Shown: positions 6,397 to 7,772 of the stretch, piece by piece | How the letters are laid out: the number at the start of each line of letters is the position of its first letter | How positions within the stretch are numbered: the first letter of the stretch is position 1 | NCBI GenBank assembly: GCA_050122535.1 | Contig: JASFIT010000219.1 | Location: 1-7,772 of the forward strand | Source of the DNA: JASFEQ01 sp050122535 | GTDB taxonomy: Bacteria > Desulfobacterota > DSM-4660 > Desulfatiglandales > HGW-15 | Direction of reading: 5' to 3' | Length of the DNA stretch: 7,772 bases | Position numbers and translations under genes: made by a program | The notes under the pieces: model-generated | Told to the model about the DNA's origin: nothing | The model's input: only the letters and a program-made list of their open reading frames with translations | Databases searched by the model: none

Positions 6397-7772
6397 CTAG
6401 GATACCATAACCTTTTTCAGGTCAATGCCATATTTCTTCATACGGTTCCAGACCGTCACACGGTTCACCCCGAGAATTCGAGCAGCCTGGGACTGATTCC
6501 CATTGCTCTGACGTAAGGCCTCAACAAGCGCCGCCTTTTCTGCGGGGTCTCCCCGAGGGGGCGTAAAGGCTTCGTCGTTCATCTCCTCTTTGCCTTTAGC
6601 AATCTGGGCGGGCAACTGATCAGGTTCAATGAGTCCGTTCTCAGCGATGACGAAGGCATATTCCAGCGCACTCTTCAATTCTCTCACATTCCCTGGCCAG
6701 TGATAGGCCATAAATTGCTCCAGGGAAGCGGGACTCAAACCAGTAATGTTTTTTCCTGTTCGCGACTGTAATCGGCCGATGAAGGTGTTCACCAAGAGCG
6801 GAACGTCTTCCAGACGCTCCCGCAGCGGAGGTAGGTGAATAGGGATGACGTTTATGCGGAAAAAAAGGTCCTCGCGGAACCTTTTCTGGGAAATGAGCTC
6901 TTCAAGGTTTTTGTTTGTGGCCGTTATGATCCGGACATCCACAGAAACGGGTCGATGGTCTCCCACGCGTTCAAATTGCTTTGCCTCTAGAACACGAAGG
7001 AGCTTTACCTGAATGCTCAAAGGCACATCCCCTATTTCATCCAAAAAAATGTCTCCCCCATGGGCGGCCTCAAATCGCCCAAGGCGGTGGCGATGAGCTC
7101 CGGTGAAAGCCCCCTTAGTGTGGCCGAAAAGCTCACTTTCAAGGAGGGCCTCATTTAATGCAGCACAGTTGAGCTGGACAAACGGACCTTCCCTCCTTCT
7201 ACCCAATTTATGGATGGCCCGGGCCACGAGTTCCTTGCCCGTCCCACTCTCTCCATAGATAATCACCGGTGCATCGCTCTGCGCAGCCTTCTCAATGACC
7301 TGAAAGGTCTTTTGCATATGGATGGACTTCCCTACTAAACCGTGAAATCCCCCCTCCGCATCCAGCTGAAGCGACAGTAGGTCAATTTCCTGATCTAATC
7401 TGTCCAATTGAGAGAGATCCATGAGGGTCTCAACAGCCCCTATGTACGCACCCTCATCATCCTTCAGAAGCGAGGCGTTCTTGATGGCAGGTAAGTAGGT
7501 GCCGTCCTTTTTCATCACGATACAGCGTTTCTTGACATCTTGACCTCGATCAAAAAGGGAACACCATGCACTCTTTTCCTCTTTAATAAGTCTGTCGCAC
7601 GCATCACAATTGAGAATGGTGCAAGGCCTTCCTACCACTTCATCAGAGGTATACCCCGTAAGGCTCTCAAAGGCGCGGTTGACCATAAGGATGGTTCCAT
7701 CAGGTCCCACCAACATGAAACCATCGTTCATGGTATTGAGAATCTTCTTCCAATGCCGATTAATTTCTCTTT
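6397..7772 (-). CDS. Sigma-54-dependent activator with a cysteine-rich PAS sensor domain, N-terminus off window
   Basis: An enhancer-binding protein that uses ATP to open promoters held by sigma-54 RNA polymerase. The first ATG in the window is at 7731, but the frame stays open to the right edge and reads REINRHWKKILNT before it, typical of the lead-in to this PAS domain, so the start is off window. Numbering from 7731: PAS domain about 1-108 (MLVGPDGTILMVNRAFESLTGY) with C37, C42, C45, C57, C70; AAA+ domain about 128-370 with Walker A GESGTGKE (160-167), an intact sigma-54 contact loop GAFTGA (207-212), Walker B IFLDEIGD (228-235), arginines in FREDLFFR (285-292) and WPGNVREL (345-352); and a Fis-type helix-turn-helix about 400-435 (NGNQSQAARILGVNRVTVWNRM). 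There is no receiver domain in the visible part, so the PAS domain is the likely signal input. The cysteines suggest metal, iron-sulfur or thiol-redox sensing. It runs in the same direction as lon, but the 331-base gap argues against a tight operon. Its target is unknown. Confidence 0.93.
   Translation of the reverse strand, partial: REINRHWKKILNTMNDGFMLVGPDGTILMVNRAFESLTGYTSDEVVGRPCTILNCDACDRLIKEEKSAWCSLFDRGQDVKKRCIVMKKDGTYLPAIKNASLLKDDEGAYIGAVETLMDLSQLDRLDQEIDLLSLQLDAEGGFHGLVGKSIHMQKTFQVIEKAAQSDAPVIIYGESGTGKELVARAIHKLGRRREGPFVQLNCAALNEALLESELFGHTKGAFTGAHRHRLGRFEAAHGGDIFLDEIGDVPLSIQVKLLRVLEAKQFERVGDHRPVSVDVRIITATNKNLEELISQKRFREDLFFRINVIPIHLPPLRERLEDVPLLVNTFIGRLQSRTGKNITGLSPASLEQFMAYHWPGNVRELKSALEYAFVIAENGLIEPDQLPAQIAKGKEEMNDEAFTPPRGDPAEKAALVEALRQSNGNQSQAARILGVNRVTVWNRMKKYGIDLKKVMVS

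Noticed and set aside
1..7772. CRISPR array, tRNA or rRNA genes, insertion sequence
   Set aside because: No regularly spaced direct repeats, no cloverleaf or rRNA-like sequence, and no transposase frame were seen.

Overview
The window looks like chromosomal DNA from a Gram-negative, probably anaerobic bacterium, most likely a Desulfobacterota (deltaproteobacterial) lineage. This is inferred from gene content, not from a marker gene. The signs are Tat-type aldo/keto reductases with a ferredoxin tail, a DUF6599-like secreted protein next to them, a sigma-54 activator with a cysteine-rich PAS domain, and a Lon with the VPAGAIPKDGPSAG active-site wording.

Layout. The left half (1-3284, plus strand) is an apparent operon. 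It holds an aldo/keto reductase whose 5' end lies off the window, a second full-length aldo/keto reductase with a Tat signal and two [4Fe-4S] motifs, and a secreted DUF6599-like protein 22 bases further on. Between the two reductases, 930-1075 reads like the decayed ferredoxin tail of the first one, so that gene is probably truncated by mutation. A 306-base gene-free stretch (3285-3590) contains several inverted repeats and ends in a strong hairpin terminator lying between two convergent units.

The right half (minus strand) holds a complete lon gene (3591-6065), a 331-base upstream region with a candidate promoter, and a sigma-54-dependent activator (6397 to the right edge) whose N-terminus lies off the window.

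How the genes work together. The two reductases and the DUF6599-like protein are all predicted to be exported, and they probably form one envelope redox module of unknown substrate. Lon is the housekeeping ATP-dependent protease. The activator's target is not visible: no convincing -24/-12 promoter was found in the window, and nothing ties it to lon beyond position. Most of the window is ordinary. The least explained parts are the exported reductase/DUF6599 module, the decayed tail, the structured 3285-3590 region and the cysteine-rich PAS domain.
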